A stretch of 64,000 nucleotides of DNA from Nonomuraea maritima (GCF_900100395.1 NZ_FNFB01000022.1:1-64000); one strand, 5' to 3'. Counted from the first letter of the stretch, positions 33,385 to 42,111 are shown. Numbers and translations: made by a program. The notes: generated from the letters alone by a model not told the origin.

Positions 33385-34470
33385 TCAGGCCGTGGGTTCG
33401 ACTCGGACGGGGTGGGACAGCACCGCGTGATAGCAGTAGCCCAGGTCGTTCCATGGGACGGTGTCGGGCTGGGTGCGGCCCTGGTCGTCGGTGGCGCGTA
33501 CCTGGATGGTGTGATCGCCGGGTTCCGGATCCCAGCCGAACTGCCAGCGTACCCACGCGCCCTGGATCTCCGGGGGAGTCAGGGTCGCCTCCTGCCAGGG
33601 ACCCTCGTCGATGCGGTACTCGACCGCCGTGACCCGGTTCTCTCCCGCGTACGCACGCCCCCGGACAACCTGCGGCACCGGACGCAGCAGCGCCGGCCAG
33701 GGCAGTTCCACCAGACCGGCCACCGGGATGGCCGTGATCGGCACACCGAGTGAGGGCGCCTGGGCAGGGTAGTCCGGGCCGATCAGTACGTAGTCCTCGG
33801 TGTTCCACGGGACGTACAGCGGATGTTCTGAGACTTCGATCCGGCCCACCCACTTGATGCTGGCGGCGCCGAGCCAGCCGGACACCACGACCCGAGCGGG
33901 ATACCCGTGATCGAGCGGCAGCGTCTCGCCGTTCATGGTCAGCGCGAGCACGGTGTCGTCGGCAAGCGCCTTGGTCAGCGGCATGGGACGACGGGTCTGG
34001 ATCGCGTCGAGCGCCTGCGGCATGACCTCGCGGGCTCCCGGGGTGATCCCCACCGGTTCGAGCAGGTCGCGCAGCCGGACGCCGGTCCATTCTGCGGTGC
34101 CGATCGCGCCGCGTCCCCACTGGGTTCCCTTGAACTCGCGTCCGTACGCCTCGCCGAACAGGACGCGGCGGTTGCCGGCGCACTCGAGGGTCCGGACCAC
34201 GGTGACCAGCGGGAAGCGCTCCCACAGATCGGCGTAGGTGTAGGTGAGCGGCTCTCGCACCCCACTTCCTTCGATCCTGAGCGACCAACTCGCCGCGTCC
34301 AGATGAGGGGTCGGCGCGTGGCTGCGCAGGAAGAAACGGTCGATCGGGGTGATGTAGCCGGGCATGCGGTCCGGCCGGGTGCCGTAGTCGAGACCGGTCC
34401 CGGCGTCCTCCATGAGTTCGGGAGGAGTCGGCTTGACGACTTTCTCGCTGGTACGCAGGGGACCACTCAA
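33385..34470 (-). CDS. Sulfite-oxidase-like molybdenum-cofactor oxidoreductase
   Basis: 361 residues from TTG at 34470, chosen because GGGAGG lies 9 bases upstream; the longer ATG start at 34506 lacks a ribosome site. Moco domain with the Mo-ligating Cys in VVRTLECAGNRRVLF (about 100) and surrounding GTQWGRGAIGTAEWTGVRL. The C-terminal Ig-like dimerisation domain is present (YRIDEGPWQEATLT … WVRWQFGWDPEPGDHTIQVRATD). There is no Tat signal or haem domain, so it is a cytoplasmic single-domain form. It oxidises sulfite or a related small S/N-oxide substrate; physiological substrate unknown. Confidence 0.9.
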   Translation of the reverse strand: MSGPLRTSEKVVKPTPPELMEDAGTGLDYGTRPDRMPGYITPIDRFFLRSHAPTPHLDAASWSLRIEGSGVREPLTYTYADLWERFPLVTVVRTLECAGNRRVLFGEAYGREFKGTQWGRGAIGTAEWTGVRLRDLLEPVGITPGAREVMPQALDAIQTRRPMPLTKALADDTVLALTMNGETLPLDHGYPARVVVSGWLGAASIKWVGRIEVSEHPLYVPWNTEDYVLIGPDYPAQAPSLGVPITAIPVAGLVELPWPALLRPVPQVVRGRAYAGENRVTAVEYRIDEGPWQEATLTPPEIQGAWVRWQFGWDPEPGDHTIQVRATDDQGRTQPDTVPWNDLGYCYHAVLSHPVRVEPTA

Positions 34471-34663
34471 GGTGCATCGCCTCCCACGGCTTGAGCCTCT
34501 TCTCAAGGCCCTCGCCTGGCATAACCACTCATTTCATCCTGTCAGAGCGCATTACGGCTTGCCCTGAACGGGTCGCAAAGAGGGCCCAATCGATGGACGA
34601 GCCGCCCTTCGGGCCGGACCTCGCCCTGCCCCATCGCCGCTTTGAACAAGTTGGCTCTTCGGC

Positions 34664-35101
34664 TTGGGGATGGCAAGGTCAGCAACGGTCGCGTGGCGGA
34701 CGAGTCCCCGGCCCAGGAACGTGGTCGCGGGGGCAGCCGCTCCTTGGGACGGCGCGGAGGGGCGACGGCAGCGGCGGCTCAGCGCGGTCAACGCCAGCAG
34801 CCTGGCCAGGAACTTCGTCGCGGCCGGGATGGACGTCGTCATCGCCGACGTGCTCAACGGGGAGACGCTTCCCGTGTACCGGGTGTCGCTGGACAGTCTT
34901 CTCGTGGTGCATCTGCACGTGGCGTACGGGCATGCTCGTGATCGCGCTACCGGCCGACCCGTCTACCTCACCTCGGACGAGTTCGCCATGCTGCATCGGG
35001 AGCAGGAGTTGACGTCCGGGGTCGATCTGTGGCTGGACACCACGGAGTTGAGCGTTGAGGAGACGGCGGAGCGGTTGCTGGCGACATGGACCGGCGAATA
35101 A
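34664..35101 (+). pseudogene. P-loop kinase-like protein lacking its Walker A
   Basis: From about 34730 the frame reads APWDGAEGRRQRRLSAVNAS, NFVAAGMDVVIADVLNGETL and VDLWLDTTELSVEETAERLL. This is the middle and end of small AAA_33/shikimate-kinase-like ATP-binding kinases, including the D-T-T-x-L-S-V-E-E motif near the end. The N-terminal GxxGxGKS loop, expected about 40 residues earlier, is absent in all frames. The gene is 5'-truncated or an odd non-kinase derivative. Confidence 0.55.
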
Positions 35102-35258
35102 GGCCGTGGCACGCCACCGGTATCCCGGCGCCGTCCGCTGCCGGTCGTTCTGGGAGTTCATGACCCATCAGATCGGCAAGGCGCATTCTTGACGTGTCTT
35201 TCGCGGCCTTTCGGGTCGGCCAGGCCTCATCCAGCCGGGCCACTGGTGCCGCTGGAGC

Positions 35259-35849
35259 TCACCACGGGGACGGGAACATCCAGGACCGGGGTTCAGGAAC
35301 GGTTCCCCACAGGTAAGTGGACTCGTTCAGCAGCTGCGGTGTCAGTGTGATGCCGGTGAGGTGCTCGGTCAGCAGGAACATGGGGCCGTCGCTGGGGTCG
35401 GCGAGTGGGGGGTAGAGGGAGTCGATCTGGTCCATGGTCTCCACTAGTTCGTCAGGGACCTCCTCTGCGTACCCTTCCTGGGCGATGAAGCAGAACCTGA
35501 GCTGGCGGTCGTCGACCCAGAAGAAGTGGTCGAGGCCCTTGACGCCGAGGGAGTGGTGGGAGACGAGGCGGGTGCCCGCCGAAAGCGGCATGATCATTTC
35601 CTCGGCGATGGTGTGCCAGTAGGGCTCGACGACGAACGCCCAGTCGCCGATGGTGGTGACGCCGAGGAACGCGCCGGGGCCGCGACCATCGGCGTTGCCC
35701 AGTGCGTCGAGCGTCTCGGGGGTGAAGTCCTCCGGCCGGCCACCGAGCCGGGTCACCACCTGTTCGGGCGTGAGGCCGTGGACGTAGGTGAAGGTGGAGC
35801 CGTCCGCCGCTTCGGTCAGCCAGGCGTACTTGTCGGGGTTCCTGATCAT
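35259..35849 (-). CDS. DUF6461-like protein
   Basis: 196 residues from ATG at 35849. Pattern YAWLTEAADGSTFTYVHGLTPEQVVTRLGG, then WAFVVEPYWHTIAEEMIMPLSAGTRLVSHHSLGVKGLDHFFWV and a C-terminal LTEHLTGITLTPQLL. These agree with the DUF6461 family, common in Streptosporangiales and Streptomyces and of unknown function. It is cytoplasmic, acidic, with no catalytic motif visible. Divergent from the ECF sigma gene (117-base gap). Confidence 0.75.
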   Translation of the reverse strand: MIRNPDKYAWLTEAADGSTFTYVHGLTPEQVVTRLGGRPEDFTPETLDALGNADGRGPGAFLGVTTIGDWAFVVEPYWHTIAEEMIMPLSAGTRLVSHHSLGVKGLDHFFWVDDRQLRFCFIAQEGYAEEVPDELVETMDQIDSLYPPLADPSDGPMFLLTEHLTGITLTPQLLNESTYLWGTVPEPRSWMFPSPW

Positions 35850-35966
35850 CGCGCCATATTGGCAGCAGCTACCGACACAACGCGGCATGGTCGGCGGGTC
35901 CACAGCTGCCGTCGGCCTGACCGTCGTCGTCGTACATGGGTGAAGTTTGGTGGCTATTATCACGCA

Positions 35967-36902
35967 ATGGGGGATTTGTTGGTGGGTGGGGTGCCCACGG
36001 ACTTCGATCTGGTGCAGGCCGTACGGCGGGGCGACGCGAGTTGTCTCGGTCTGCTGCTCGCCAGGCACCGAGCGGGAATGTACGCGGTCGCGCTGGCCAT
36101 GCTGGGGCACAGCCAGGACGCCGAGGACGCCGTTCAGGAGGCGGCGTTGATCGCGCTGCGCCGTATCGGGGATGTCCGGGATCCGGACGCGGTCGGCCCG
36201 TGGCTGCGGATGGTGGTGCGCAACGTGTGCCGTGCACAGCTGCGCAAGATGTCGGCGGTGCCCGTGGCCGAACCCGCGCAAGCCCTCGCGATGGACCGGT
36301 CGGGCGGTCCGCCCGACCCGGCGGAGGTACTCGACCGGCATGCGTTGCGTGACTGGATCTGGAGCGCGCTGGAGGACCTGTCGCCCGGCCAGCGGCTGGT
36401 GACGATGTTGCGGTATTTCACCGATGTCACCTCGTACGAGGACATCGCGGCGGTGTGCGCCACGCCGGTCGGCACCGTCCGCAGCAGGCTCAACCAGGCG
36501 CGGGCGAAGTTGGTCGGCGCTCTGCTGAGCTCGGCCGATCGGACGCACGACGATGCCACCGCCCTGAGCGCGCTGCACCGCAGGCTGGCCGTGCAGACCC
36601 TGGAGTCCGCGTACCGCGGTGACCTGTCCGACCGCTGGGCGCCGCACGCGGAGGTGATCTGGCCGACGGGCAAGCGCACCGGCCCCGACTACCTGCCGAC
36701 CGCGTTCGCGCGTGACACGTCCGCCGGCGTACGCCACGAGCTGTTCAACGTGGTGGCCGGCCGCGAGGTGGTCATCTGGGAGTGCGCGCTGCTCAACCCG
36801 CCGGAGGACCCGTACCACTGCCCGCCCACCGCCGTGTGGGTGCACTTCATGGACCAGGGCCGGGTGGGCAGACTGCGCCTTCACCACCCGCGCCGCCGCT
36901 GA
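35967..36902 (+). CDS. ECF sigma factor with C-terminal SnoaL-like domain
   Basis: 311 residues from ATG at 35967. Sigma-70 region 2 (LVQAVRRGDASCLGLLLARHRAGMYAVALAMLG, then DAEDAVQEAALIALRRI), region 4 (LEDLSPGQRLVTMLRYFTDVTSYEDIAAVCATPVGTVRSRL), then about 120 residues of NTF2/SnoaL type. Fused-SnoaL ECF groups use the C-terminal domain instead of an anti-sigma factor. The hydrolase gene starts 54 bases downstream, so sigma, hydrolase and GNAT are probably one operon. Confidence 0.88.
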   Translation: MGDLLVGGVPTDFDLVQAVRRGDASCLGLLLARHRAGMYAVALAMLGHSQDAEDAVQEAALIALRRIGDVRDPDAVGPWLRMVVRNVCRAQLRKMSAVPVAEPAQALAMDRSGGPPDPAEVLDRHALRDWIWSALEDLSPGQRLVTMLRYFTDVTSYEDIAAVCATPVGTVRSRLNQARAKLVGALLSSADRTHDDATALSALHRRLAVQTLESAYRGDLSDRWAPHAEVIWPTGKRTGPDYLPTAFARDTSAGVRHELFNVVAGREVVIWECALLNPPEDPYHCPPTAVWVHFMDQGRVGRLRLHHPRRR

Positions 36903-36956
36903 AACGAATCCGGCCCGCGATCGAACTTTTCCCGGCCCTCGCCGCATCTTGCTCGT

Positions 36957-37832
36957 ATGAACCAAGAACCAGCGGTGGAGAAGCGGACCGTCATCGTCGA
37001 CGGCGTACGCCAGGTCTACCGCGTCGCGGGCGAGGGCCCCGTGTGCCTCGTGCACTCCGGAGGCCCCGGCGTGCACCCGGAGTACCTGCGGCTGCCCGGG
37101 CTGGAAGGCCGGCTGACCATGGTGTACGTGGACCCGGTCGGTTGCGGCGACAGCGACCTGCTGCCGGACGGCGACTATTCCGTGTCGCGCTACGGGCGGT
37201 TCGCCGAGGCCGTGCTCGACGACATCGGTGCTCGCACCGCGTACTTCCTCGGCCACTCGCACGGCGGCTTCGTCGCCCTCCAGTTCGGCCTCGACCACCC
37301 TGACCGTCTCGACGGGCTGATCCTGTACGACACCGCCCCCGCATTCGGGCCGGACGAGAGGGAGGCCGCGACCAAAGAGATGGCGGCCTTCGTCCAGCGC
37401 TGGGCGGATCGTCCGGAGGCGGTCGAGGCAGGCCGGATATGGGACGCGGTCAACGTGTCGCGGACGATGGCGATCATCGACGACGAGTCGTTCGGGCACT
37501 ACCTCCGCGGCATCCTGCCCGCGTACTTCGCCGACCACCGCAGGACGGGGGAGGTCGCCGTGGCGGTCACCCATGACCCGAACCGGCGGCCGGAGAACTG
37601 GGACGTACGGGACCGGCTCGGCGCGATCGGCGTGCCGGCGCTGGTGATCGTCGGCACTCACGACTTCATCTGCCCGCCTCGCCTGGCGTACGAGCTGCAC
37701 GCCGGGATGCCGGACGCACGGCTGTGCGAGCTGCGGGAGAGCGGACATTTTGGGCATATCGAGCAGGCGGACGCGTTCGCTGCCGCCGTGCTGGACTTCG
37801 TACGAGAACAGAGAACGGGGAACGGGGAATGA
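36957..37832 (+). CDS. Alpha/beta hydrolase, proline-iminopeptidase-like
   Basis: 291 residues. Oxyanion segment CLVHSGGPGVHPEY (about 27-40). Nucleophile elbow FLGHSHGGFVALQ (Ser about 101). Acidic residue in IVGTHDFICPPRLA and His in SGHFGHIEQADAFA near the end. This is the order of the S33 prolyl aminopeptidase and epoxide-hydrolase-like superfamily. The stop overlaps the GNAT start (ATGA). Cytoplasmic; substrate not inferable. Confidence 0.88.
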   Translation: MNQEPAVEKRTVIVDGVRQVYRVAGEGPVCLVHSGGPGVHPEYLRLPGLEGRLTMVYVDPVGCGDSDLLPDGDYSVSRYGRFAEAVLDDIGARTAYFLGHSHGGFVALQFGLDHPDRLDGLILYDTAPAFGPDEREAATKEMAAFVQRWADRPEAVEAGRIWDAVNVSRTMAIIDDESFGHYLRGILPAYFADHRRTGEVAVAVTHDPNRRPENWDVRDRLGAIGVPALVIVGTHDFICPPRLAYELHAGMPDARLCELRESGHFGHIEQADAFAAAVLDFVREQRTGNGE

Positions 37833-38674
37833 CCACCATCGTGCCGCTCGGCCTGGCCGAGCAGACCGAGATCAAGGCGTACGTCGACTTCCTGGCGGGT
37901 GCGCCGGCGCCGGTGCGGGAGTCGTTGGGCATCGACTCGCAGGACGTCGGATCGGCGCTGGCGCTCGTGATGCGCGAGGAGCCGAGTGGCTTCTTCAACC
38001 GCGCAGGCGGGTTCGGTGCGGGCGAGGAGATCACCGCGGACGTCCTGGAACAGATCCGCGACTTCTATCGCAAGCAGGGCGTGCCGCGGGCCGCTTTCAT
38101 GATCGCGCCGGACCTGCTGCCGCCGGACTGGGCCTCGACCGCCGCACAGCTGAACCTCACCCAGGCACACGGGTACGTGAAGCTGGGCCGCGACATCGAG
38201 ACCGTGCTGTCCGTGGCCAACGGCATCGCGGCGCTCGACCCCGGCCTGCGTGCCGGCCTGATCGAGCCGTACCAGGCGAAAGAGTGGGCCACCGTCATGA
38301 TGTCCACCTTCGGCTTCGAGAAGGCAGACATGATCGACATGGCTGTGTCGTCCGTGGGCAAGCCGAACTGGCGGCATTACGCCGTATGGAACGGCGACCG
38401 GATCGTCGCGGTCGGAGCCGTCTTCCTCAACGGCGAGTGCGCGAACATGTTCGGCGGCGCGACGCTCCCTGAGAGCCGCGGCCGCGGCGCCCAGTCGGCG
38501 CTGCTCGCCATCCGCGCCCGCGCGGCCGAGGCGGCAGGCTGCCGATGGGTCGTCGCCGAGACCGGCGCGGAAGGCCCCGGCGAGCACAACACGTCCCTTC
38601 ACAACATGCTGCGAGCCGGCTTCCAGCCCCTGTACGAGCGCGCCACCTGGGTGTGGAGCGACCCTTCCGCGTGA
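37829..38674 (+). CDS. GNAT-family N-acetyltransferase
   Basis: 281 residues. N-terminal half divergent; C-terminal GNAT domain with the strand VAVGAVFLNGECANMFGGATLPESRGRGAQSALLAIRARAAEAAGC. Its R-G-R-G-A acetyl-CoA loop lies at about residues 211-216. It ends NMLRAGFQPLYERATWVW, the usual beta6-beta7 part. Coupled to the upstream hydrolase; last gene of the sigma-factor operon. Confidence 0.82.
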   Translation: MTTIVPLGLAEQTEIKAYVDFLAGAPAPVRESLGIDSQDVGSALALVMREEPSGFFNRAGGFGAGEEITADVLEQIRDFYRKQGVPRAAFMIAPDLLPPDWASTAAQLNLTQAHGYVKLGRDIETVLSVANGIAALDPGLRAGLIEPYQAKEWATVMMSTFGFEKADMIDMAVSSVGKPNWRHYAVWNGDRIVAVGAVFLNGECANMFGGATLPESRGRGAQSALLAIRARAAEAAGCRWVVAETGAEGPGEHNTSLHNMLRAGFQPLYERATWVWSDPSA

Positions 38675-38842
38675 GGCGCCCACCCGGATGGCGCTGTCGC
38701 GGTTCCACGGCCAAGCTCGCCTTCCCGGTCCTCGTCGCCGAGGTGCCGCCGTCCGACGAGGGCTCGGACGGACCCGCACGTTGATGCGTGATGCGGTGGG
38801 CGGCGGTGTGCTCGCCGTCGCCGACCTGAGGACCGGGACGGC

Positions 38843-39310
38843 TCAGGTGCCGATGGCGCGTACGACGACTCCGACGAGTTGCTGCTGGGTGACCAGGCCG
38901 TAGTCCCGCGAGTCGCGACTGGCGTCGGGGTTGTCTCCGAGAAGCGCCATCCAGCCGGGAGGGATCTGTGTGCTCGTGGGGGACGGTACGTGCTCCGGTA
39001 CGGGGTCCCCCGGCACCGCGGCCAACCTTTTGATCACGTAGCCCGTACCGGGCCGTGGGCCTGCCATCCGCGCGTCCGGCACGACCACGACGATGTCGCC
39101 CGCCTTCAGGCGCGACAGGGAGGTCCGGCGCACCAGCAACCGGTCGCCGGGACGGAAGGTGGGCGCCATGCTGAAGCCCTTGACGGTGGCCAGGACGAAC
39201 CTGCGCCGCAGCATCGCGACGAGGGTCGCGATGCCGGAAGCCGTCAGGAGTACTGCGATCACGGCCTGCAACACATGCGCCTCACCGGTCGGCGGTGTTC
39301 GGAGCGCCAT
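38843..39310 (-). CDS. S26-family signal peptidase
   Basis: 155 residues with one N-terminal membrane helix (VLQAVIAVLLTASGIATLVAM, residues 13-33). Catalytic Ser in TVKGFSMAPTFRPGDRLLV (about 47), general-base Lys in YVIKRLAAVPGD (about 91) and box E LLGDNPDASRDSRDYG (about 122-137). It is a type I leader peptidase of the short actinobacterial kind. It is the last gene of the minus-strand cluster that begins with MauE and directly follows the Cys-rich precursor gene. I infer it is the dedicated protease that cuts the precursor after its AQA motif. A 16-bp hairpin lies right before its start. Confidence 0.88.
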   Translation of the reverse strand: MALRTPPTGEAHVLQAVIAVLLTASGIATLVAMLRRRFVLATVKGFSMAPTFRPGDRLLVRRTSLSRLKAGDIVVVVPDARMAGPRPGTGYVIKRLAAVPGDPVPEHVPSPTSTQIPPGWMALLGDNPDASRDSRDYGLVTQQQLVGVVVRAIGT

Positions 39311-39318
39311 GGCGGTCG

Positions 39319-39356
39319 GCCGCCTGCTCGGCGGTCACGTCCGCCGAGCAGGCGGC
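39319..39356 (-). promoter_or_regulatory. Perfect 16-bp hairpin before the signal peptidase gene
   Basis: GCCGCCTGCTCGGCGG (39319-39334), loop TCACGT, and its exact complement (39341-39356). It lies 94 bases after the precursor stop and 8 bases before the peptidase ATG, with no T-run and no ribosome site left exposed. It probably stabilises or partly terminates the precursor transcript and limits peptidase expression. Confidence 0.65.
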
Positions 39357-39449
39357 GGCCGCGCATTTCGGGCGTCGTGGCAGCAGACCACCGGTCACGA
39401 CGAGCGGCCGCCGATCGCGGCCGGCGGTCCGCTTCCGCCCACGTGTCAG

Positions 39450-39656
39450 CTAGCAGCGGCCGTCGAACACTCTCACCGTGCAGCCCCCGCAGGTCGTCTG
39501 GTTGCTGTCGCAGCCGCGGTCGCACCACCGGTAAACGGAATAGGCGCCACTGCAGTAGCAGAATTCCTTCCAGGTCGTACAGGCGGCTTGAGCAGTGACT
39601 TTCGGGACGAAGGCGGACAACATTCGGTCGCCGAGCGTGTTGAAGAGACGTAGCAT
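39450..39656 (-). CDS. Cysteine-rich exported peptide precursor
   Basis: 68 residues; GAGGGAG precedes the ATG. Residues 1-24 form an amphipathic leader (LRLFNTLGDRMLSAFVPKV) ending TAQA, a good AXA signal-peptidase site. Residues 25-68 hold eight cysteines, at 26, 33, 35, 45, 49, 56, 59 and 68, among many Tyr, Trp and Gly and no long hydrophobic run. The even cysteine number and spacing (CYC, CDRGC, CGGC, terminal C) suggest four disulfides, not lanthionines; no lanthipeptide or radical-SAM enzyme is encoded nearby. Neighbours are an ABC exporter, MauD/MauE-like redox proteins and an S26 peptidase, all on the same strand. It is probably a secreted defensin-like or bacteriocin-like peptide; its activity is unknown. 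Confidence 0.8.
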   Translation of the reverse strand: MLRLFNTLGDRMLSAFVPKVTAQAACTTWKEFCYCSGAYSVYRWCDRGCDSNQTTCGGCTVRVFDGRC

Positions 39657-39735
39657 GCTCTACTCCCTCGTGAATGACGGGCCGTATTCGGAACGGCTGA
39701 TAGGCAACGTCTGACTTTGACCCGTTTCGATCTAC

Positions 39736-39764
39736 ATTAGAGACTGGAATGAGGTTCTGGTCAA
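39736..39764 (-). promoter_or_regulatory. Sigma-70-like promoter for the Cys-rich precursor
   Basis: On the minus strand: TTGACC (-35, 39764-39759), 17-base spacer, TCTAAT (-10, 39741-39736), each one base off consensus. The -35 box overlaps the stop codon of the exporter gene. It predicts a leader of about 70 bases and independent, strong precursor expression. Confidence 0.7.
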
Positions 39765-41563
39765 TCGCGGTAACCGGCGGCCTGGAGGGAGAACAGCTCG
39801 GCGTAGGGCCCTGCTGCCTCGACCAGTTCGTCGTGCGAACCGGCCTGCACCACGGTGCCGGCGTCCAGCACCAGGATCAGGTCAGCGTCCCGGATCGTGC
39901 CCAGCCGATGCGACACCAGCAGGCTGGTACCGTCGTCGCGCAGCCGTCGGAAGCCCTGGTGGATCTCGTGTTCGGCCTCGGCGTCCAGACGCGCACTGGG
40001 CTCGTCGAGGATGAGCAGGTCTCGACCGCCGCGCAGGAAGCTGCGCGCGATGGCGAGGCGCTGCCACTGCCCGCCGGACAGCATGGTGCCCGGGGTGGTT
40101 CCGTTCAGTTCGTCGCCGGCGAAGTAGGTGCGGCTGAGCAGTGTGTCGTACCCGTGGGGGAGCCCGCTCACGATGTCGTGGACACCCGCCTCCCGCGCGG
40201 CGCTCTCGACGCGTGACCGGTCCGCCAGGGCCTCGACGTCGCCGATGCCGATGTTCTCGGCGGCCGACAGCTCGTAGGAGACGAAGTCCTGGAAGACTCC
40301 CGCGATCCGGGCGCGCAGCTGCACCGGGTCGAGGTCCCGCAGGTCGACGCCGTCCCAGAGGATCGCACCGCGATCCGGGTCGTAGTAGCGGCACAGAAGC
40401 TTGATGATCGTGCTCTTGCCCGCGCCGTTGTAGCCGACGAGGGCGACCGCCTGCCCTTTCGGGATCGTCAGGGTGACGCCGCGGAGCACCCACGGGAGAT
40501 CCTCGCGGTAACGGAACCAGACGTCACGCAGCTCGATGCCGTGCCGCAACGGTGGCACCGGACGGGAGTGGACCGGCAGCGGCAGATCAGGCTCCGCCTC
40601 CACGACAGCGAGGTAGTGGCCGAACATCAGCAACTGGGTGTGCGCTCCCGCCAGGTCGCGCACCATGCCGAGAAGCGACGTCTGCACCGAGGCGACGGCG
40701 GCGACCAGCATGGAGACGTCGCCGATGGTTACCGTTCCGCCGGCCGCGGCATTGACCACCCAGACCAGGCAGCCGCCGGCCACGGCGGTCGAGAGCATGG
40801 TGAGCAGCGCCTCCGTGCGCAGGGACCGCCGGTCCATCGCCCGCTGCACCTGGTTCGCGGTACGGCGTTCGCGGAGCATCCGTTCCCTGAGGAAGGAACC
40901 GACACCGAACAGCCTGATCTCGGTCGCCGCGTCGACATCGGACAGCAGCTGGCCGTAGAACAACTCCCGCCGCTCGATCGGCCCGACCGTGTTCATGGCC
41001 TCGGCTCGCCGGCGGGCCAGAGCGAACTCGGCGGCGACGGCGGGGACCGCGCCGACCAGGACGGCGATCGCCAGTGCGGGGCTGACGGTCGCCAGGGAGA
41101 CGGCGAATCCCGCCGTCACCAGGACCTGCTGGAGCAGGTTCAGGCTCACGGTCGTGATCTCGGCCGGTCCTGACCCTCCGGCGTGCCGGGCGAAGCGCAG
41201 CCGATCAGCGAACTGCGGGTCCTCGAACCGTCCCAGGCCGACCAGCCTGTTGACCGCGGTGTAGAGCCGGTCGAGGGCGGCGAGCGCGACGATCCGTTCC
41301 TGCTCGGCCCGCAGGTAGCGCATCACCTGCGGGACCAGCGCCGTCATGACGCCAGCGGCGACCAGGCCGGTGATCGGCCACAACAGGTCCGCGGGCCCGC
41401 CGGGGGCGCTCAGCTGGTCGAGGACCACCTTCGTCAGCCACGCCGCGGTGACCGGCGCGGCCGCGCCCAGCACCGTCAGCACGAGCTGGGCGACGGTCGT
41501 ACGCGCCGCGACCCGCCAGGCCAGCCGCCAGGCGGCGGCTGCCACCCGCATGCCGGAGGTCAC
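39761..41563 (-). CDS. ABC exporter (fused membrane and ATP-binding domains)
   Basis: 600 residues. Six-helix exporter domain (residues about 15-310), then an ATPase. Walker A ALVGYNGAGKSTIIKLL (about 372-388), Q-loop AGVFQDFVSYELSAAENI, signature MLSGGQWQRLAIARSFL (about 488), Walker B LLILDEPSARLDAEAE and switch His in LLVSHRLGT. There is no N-terminal C39 peptidase, so the cargo leader must be cut by another enzyme, here plausibly the S26 peptidase. Its start overlaps the MauD-like stop (ATGA). Likely exporter of the Cys-rich peptide. Confidence 0.9.
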   Translation of the reverse strand: MTSGMRVAAAAWRLAWRVAARTTVAQLVLTVLGAAAPVTAAWLTKVVLDQLSAPGGPADLLWPITGLVAAGVMTALVPQVMRYLRAEQERIVALAALDRLYTAVNRLVGLGRFEDPQFADRLRFARHAGGSGPAEITTVSLNLLQQVLVTAGFAVSLATVSPALAIAVLVGAVPAVAAEFALARRRAEAMNTVGPIERRELFYGQLLSDVDAATEIRLFGVGSFLRERMLRERRTANQVQRAMDRRSLRTEALLTMLSTAVAGGCLVWVVNAAAGGTVTIGDVSMLVAAVASVQTSLLGMVRDLAGAHTQLLMFGHYLAVVEAEPDLPLPVHSRPVPPLRHGIELRDVWFRYREDLPWVLRGVTLTIPKGQAVALVGYNGAGKSTIIKLLCRYYDPDRGAILWDGVDLRDLDPVQLRARIAGVFQDFVSYELSAAENIGIGDVEALADRSRVESAAREAGVHDIVSGLPHGYDTLLSRTYFAGDELNGTTPGTMLSGGQWQRLAIARSFLRGGRDLLILDEPSARLDAEAEHEIHQGFRRLRDDGTSLLVSHRLGTIRDADLILVLDAGTVVQAGSHDELVEAAGPYAELFSLQAAGYRD

Positions 41564-42111
41564 AGCGCAACGGCTCCGGGAAGGACGTCGACCTGGAACC
41601 CCGTCACCGCCAGGACGCCGTCCTGGCCCATCAGGCAGAAGGCCGGGTACCCGTTGAGGCCGAACGCCTTGGACATGGCACCGTCGACGTCCGCCTCGAC
41701 GACGATCTGCGCGAGCCCGCCCAGCTCCTCGCGCAGGCCGCTCAGCTCCTCGGGTGAGCCGAGCAGGACGGCTATCACGTTGTCGCGCCCGCCCGGCAGA
41801 TCGGACGCGTACCGTACGAAGGCGGGTTTCTGCTCTTCGCAGGACGGGCAGCGCGGCGAGAAGAACGCCACGAGCATGCCGTCCCGGAGGTCGTCACGGG
41901 TCACTTCCCGGTTGTCGCCGGTCACGACGCGGAAGTCGCCGACCTGACTTCCGGCGGGCAGGGTGATCTCGCCTTGCCCGGGAGGCTGCACGCGGCCTCG
42001 GTTGATCAGCTCGGTGTGCTCTCGAAGCCGCCGGATCACGGCGAGGGTGAGCATCAGATTCAGCAGGCAGATGACGAAGACGACGGCTAACGCGACCCAC
42101 AGGACTGACAT
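41560..42111 (-). CDS. MauD/TlpA-like membrane-anchored thioredoxin
   Basis: 183 residues from ATG at 42111 (GAGGGA upstream). One N-terminal helix (VLWVALAVVFVICLLNLMLTLAVI), a short linker with RREHTELINRGR-type sequence as in MauD, then a thioredoxin fold. The CPSC active site is in VAFFSPRCPSCEEQKPAFVRYA (about 95-116) and the cis-Pro segment is NGYPAFCLMGQDG. The catalytic domain faces outward. MauD helps form disulfides in the Cys-rich methylamine dehydrogenase light chain. By analogy it would oxidise or isomerise the eight-Cys peptide encoded downstream. No mau structural gene is present. Confidence 0.88.
   Translation of the reverse strand: MSVLWVALAVVFVICLLNLMLTLAVIRRLREHTELINRGRVQPPGQGEITLPAGSQVGDFRVVTGDNREVTRDDLRDGMLVAFFSPRCPSCEEQKPAFVRYASDLPGGRDNVIAVLLGSPEELSGLREELGGLAQIVVEADVDGAMSKAFGLNGYPAFCLMGQDGVLAVTGFQVDVLPGAVAL

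Noticed and set aside
35259..37757. Very long minus-strand frame (832 residues)
   Set aside because: Only 35259-35849 is the DUF6461-like gene; the rest is antisense to the sigma factor and hydrolase, as expected from high-GC third-position bias.
39450..39656. Lanthipeptide or sactipeptide precursor
   Set aside because: No LanB/C/M/L, radical-SAM or YcaO gene in the surrounding 10 kb; redox neighbours favour disulfides instead.
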